NCBI RefSeq assembly: GCF_900129215.1
Contig: NZ_FQUQ01000001.1
Coordinates: forward strand, 1,488,001 to 1,552,000
DNA length: 64,000 bases
Source: Pedobacter caeni
Lineage (GTDB): Bacteria > Bacteroidota > Bacteroidia > Sphingobacteriales > Sphingobacteriaceae
Reading direction: 5' to 3'
This document shows, piece after piece, positions 63,346 through 64,000 of the stretch (positions are counted from its first letter, which is position 1; each line of letters begins with the position of its first letter). The translations under genes and the position numbers were made by a program. The notes beneath the pieces are model-generated. The model did no database searches. It was not told the origin of the DNA and worked only from the letters and a program-made list of their open reading frames with translations.

Positions 63346-64000
63346 ATGAATAAGAAAACCTTATTATTTACTTCACTATTAGCACTTGGAATCATCCAGT
63401 CGGGGCATAAACCCTGGGATGAGGGAATGTTCCCTTTAAGTGAAATTCATAAACTAGACCTGAAGAAAGCAGGCTTAAAGATAGACCAGAATGAAATCTA
63501 TAATCCTAAAGGCACCAGCCTTGTGGATGCCCTTGTTAACGTAGGCGGATGCACAGGATCTTTTGTCTCAAACGAAGGTCTGATCATCACCAATCACCAC
63601 TGTGCATTCAGCGCTGTACAACTGGCCAGCACACCAGAACACGATTACCTGACCAATGGTTTTGTGGCTAAATCACATGAACAGGAAATTGAGGCAAAAG
63701 GGTTAACCTGCCGCATCACTGACAGTTATGAAGATGTATCAGATAGAGTCCTGGGTGCTGTGGCTCAGATCGAAGATCCGGCTTCCAGACTAAAACTCAT
63801 CAACGATGCCATGCAAAACATTGCAGAGGAAGCAGAGAAAAAAGATTCGAGCATCAAAGCAGAAGTATCGGAAATGTTCATAGGAAAGACCTATGTATTG
63901 TTTCGCTATAAGACCATTCAGGATGTCAGACTGGTATATGTTCCCAACCGTCAGGTCGGCGAATACGGAGGCGAAACTGACAACTGGGTATGGCCACGCC
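63346..64000 (+). CDS. S46-family dipeptidyl-peptidase (DPP7/DPP11 type), 5' part
   Basis: The first 218 codons are in the window and the frame runs off the end. Signal-like N-terminus MNKKTLLFTSLLALGIIQSG, then DEGMFPLSEIHKLDLKKAGL, the catalytic-His region GGCTGSFVSNEGLIITNHHC (residues 67-86) and, near the cut, YGGETDNWVWPR with the catalytic Asp. The serine nucleophile lies outside. Periplasmic peptidases of this family release dipeptides from N-termini in peptide-feeding Bacteroidota. Confidence 0.93.
   Translation, partial: MNKKTLLFTSLLALGIIQSGHKPWDEGMFPLSEIHKLDLKKAGLKIDQNEIYNPKGTSLVDALVNVGGCTGSFVSNEGLIITNHHCAFSAVQLASTPEHDYLTNGFVAKSHEQEIEAKGLTCRITDSYEDVSDRVLGAVAQIEDPASRLKLINDAMQNIAEEAEKKDSSIKAEVSEMFIGKTYVLFRYKTIQDVRLVYVPNRQVGEYGGETDNWVWPR

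Overview
The window looks like chromosomal DNA of a Bacteroidota bacterium, most likely family Sphingobacteriaceae and close to Pedobacter. This rests on Bacteroidota-type promoters (a -7 element TAnnTTTG seen upstream of at least thirteen genes), on lineage-typical proteins (GH92 mannosidase, S46 dipeptidyl-peptidase, DUF3667 and DUF3347 proteins, a PorE-like TPR/propeller/OmpA protein, a short histone H1-like protein) and on the general feel of the proteins. Genus is inference. About 66 genes fill the window densely. I see no rRNA, tRNA, insertion sequence, prophage or CRISPR array.

Layout. 1-5.9 kb: the end of an HxlR-like regulator, two unknown membrane or anchored proteins, a DUF695/RraB-like protein, pncB, a sterol-desaturase-type membrane hydroxylase and an SRPBCC protein. 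5.9-12.2 kb: a large GAF-domain protein, an AraC regulator with an aldo/keto reductase that share candidate operators, and a poxB-like ThDP enzyme. 12.3-17.9 kb: an lrp-yceH-lprI-like operon divergent from a PLP histidine decarboxylase, a YghZ-type reductase, a 59-residue histone H1-like gene, and a peptide-deformylase homologue carrying a signal peptide. 17.9-22.1 kb: a Rnk/GreA-like protein, an Xre/RES toxin-antitoxin pair, a queuosine-precursor transporter, and a methionine aminotransferase plus omega-amidase pair. 22.2-26.9 kb: a tight operon of glycosylasparaginase, CutC and a GH92 mannosidase. 26.9-38.9 kb: lepA, folD, a Rieske protein, queE, a PorE-like protein, kdsA, recQ, kdsD and manC. 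39-51.5 kb: Hsp70-like, rlmB, dnaB, chrA with a TPR gene, etfBA, a bifunctional nuclease, a nucleoside transporter, gltA and others. 51.5-60.6 kb: a small barrel-like protein, the operon DUF1801-unknown-miaA, and a five-gene operon kynU-bestrophin-HDAC-topB-metallohydrolase. 60.7-64 kb: a PNGase F-like lipoprotein, a 3-methyladenine glycosylase with a free-methionine-sulfoxide reductase, and the start of an S46 peptidase.

Functional links. PNGase F-like lipoprotein, GH92 mannosidase and glycosylasparaginase together could dismantle N-linked glycans; CutC sits translationally coupled in the middle of that set. kdsA and kdsD serve Kdo synthesis and manC serves GDP-mannose, so they are surface-polysaccharide genes clustered around recQ. 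QueE and the YhhQ-type transporter both concern queuosine. The rest is largely housekeeping. The points most worth a second look are the exported deformylase homologue, CutC inside the N-glycan operon, a possible attenuator before kynU, the phage-like protein before miaA, the shared AraC sites, and a group of genes whose promoters leave almost no 5' untranslated leader.
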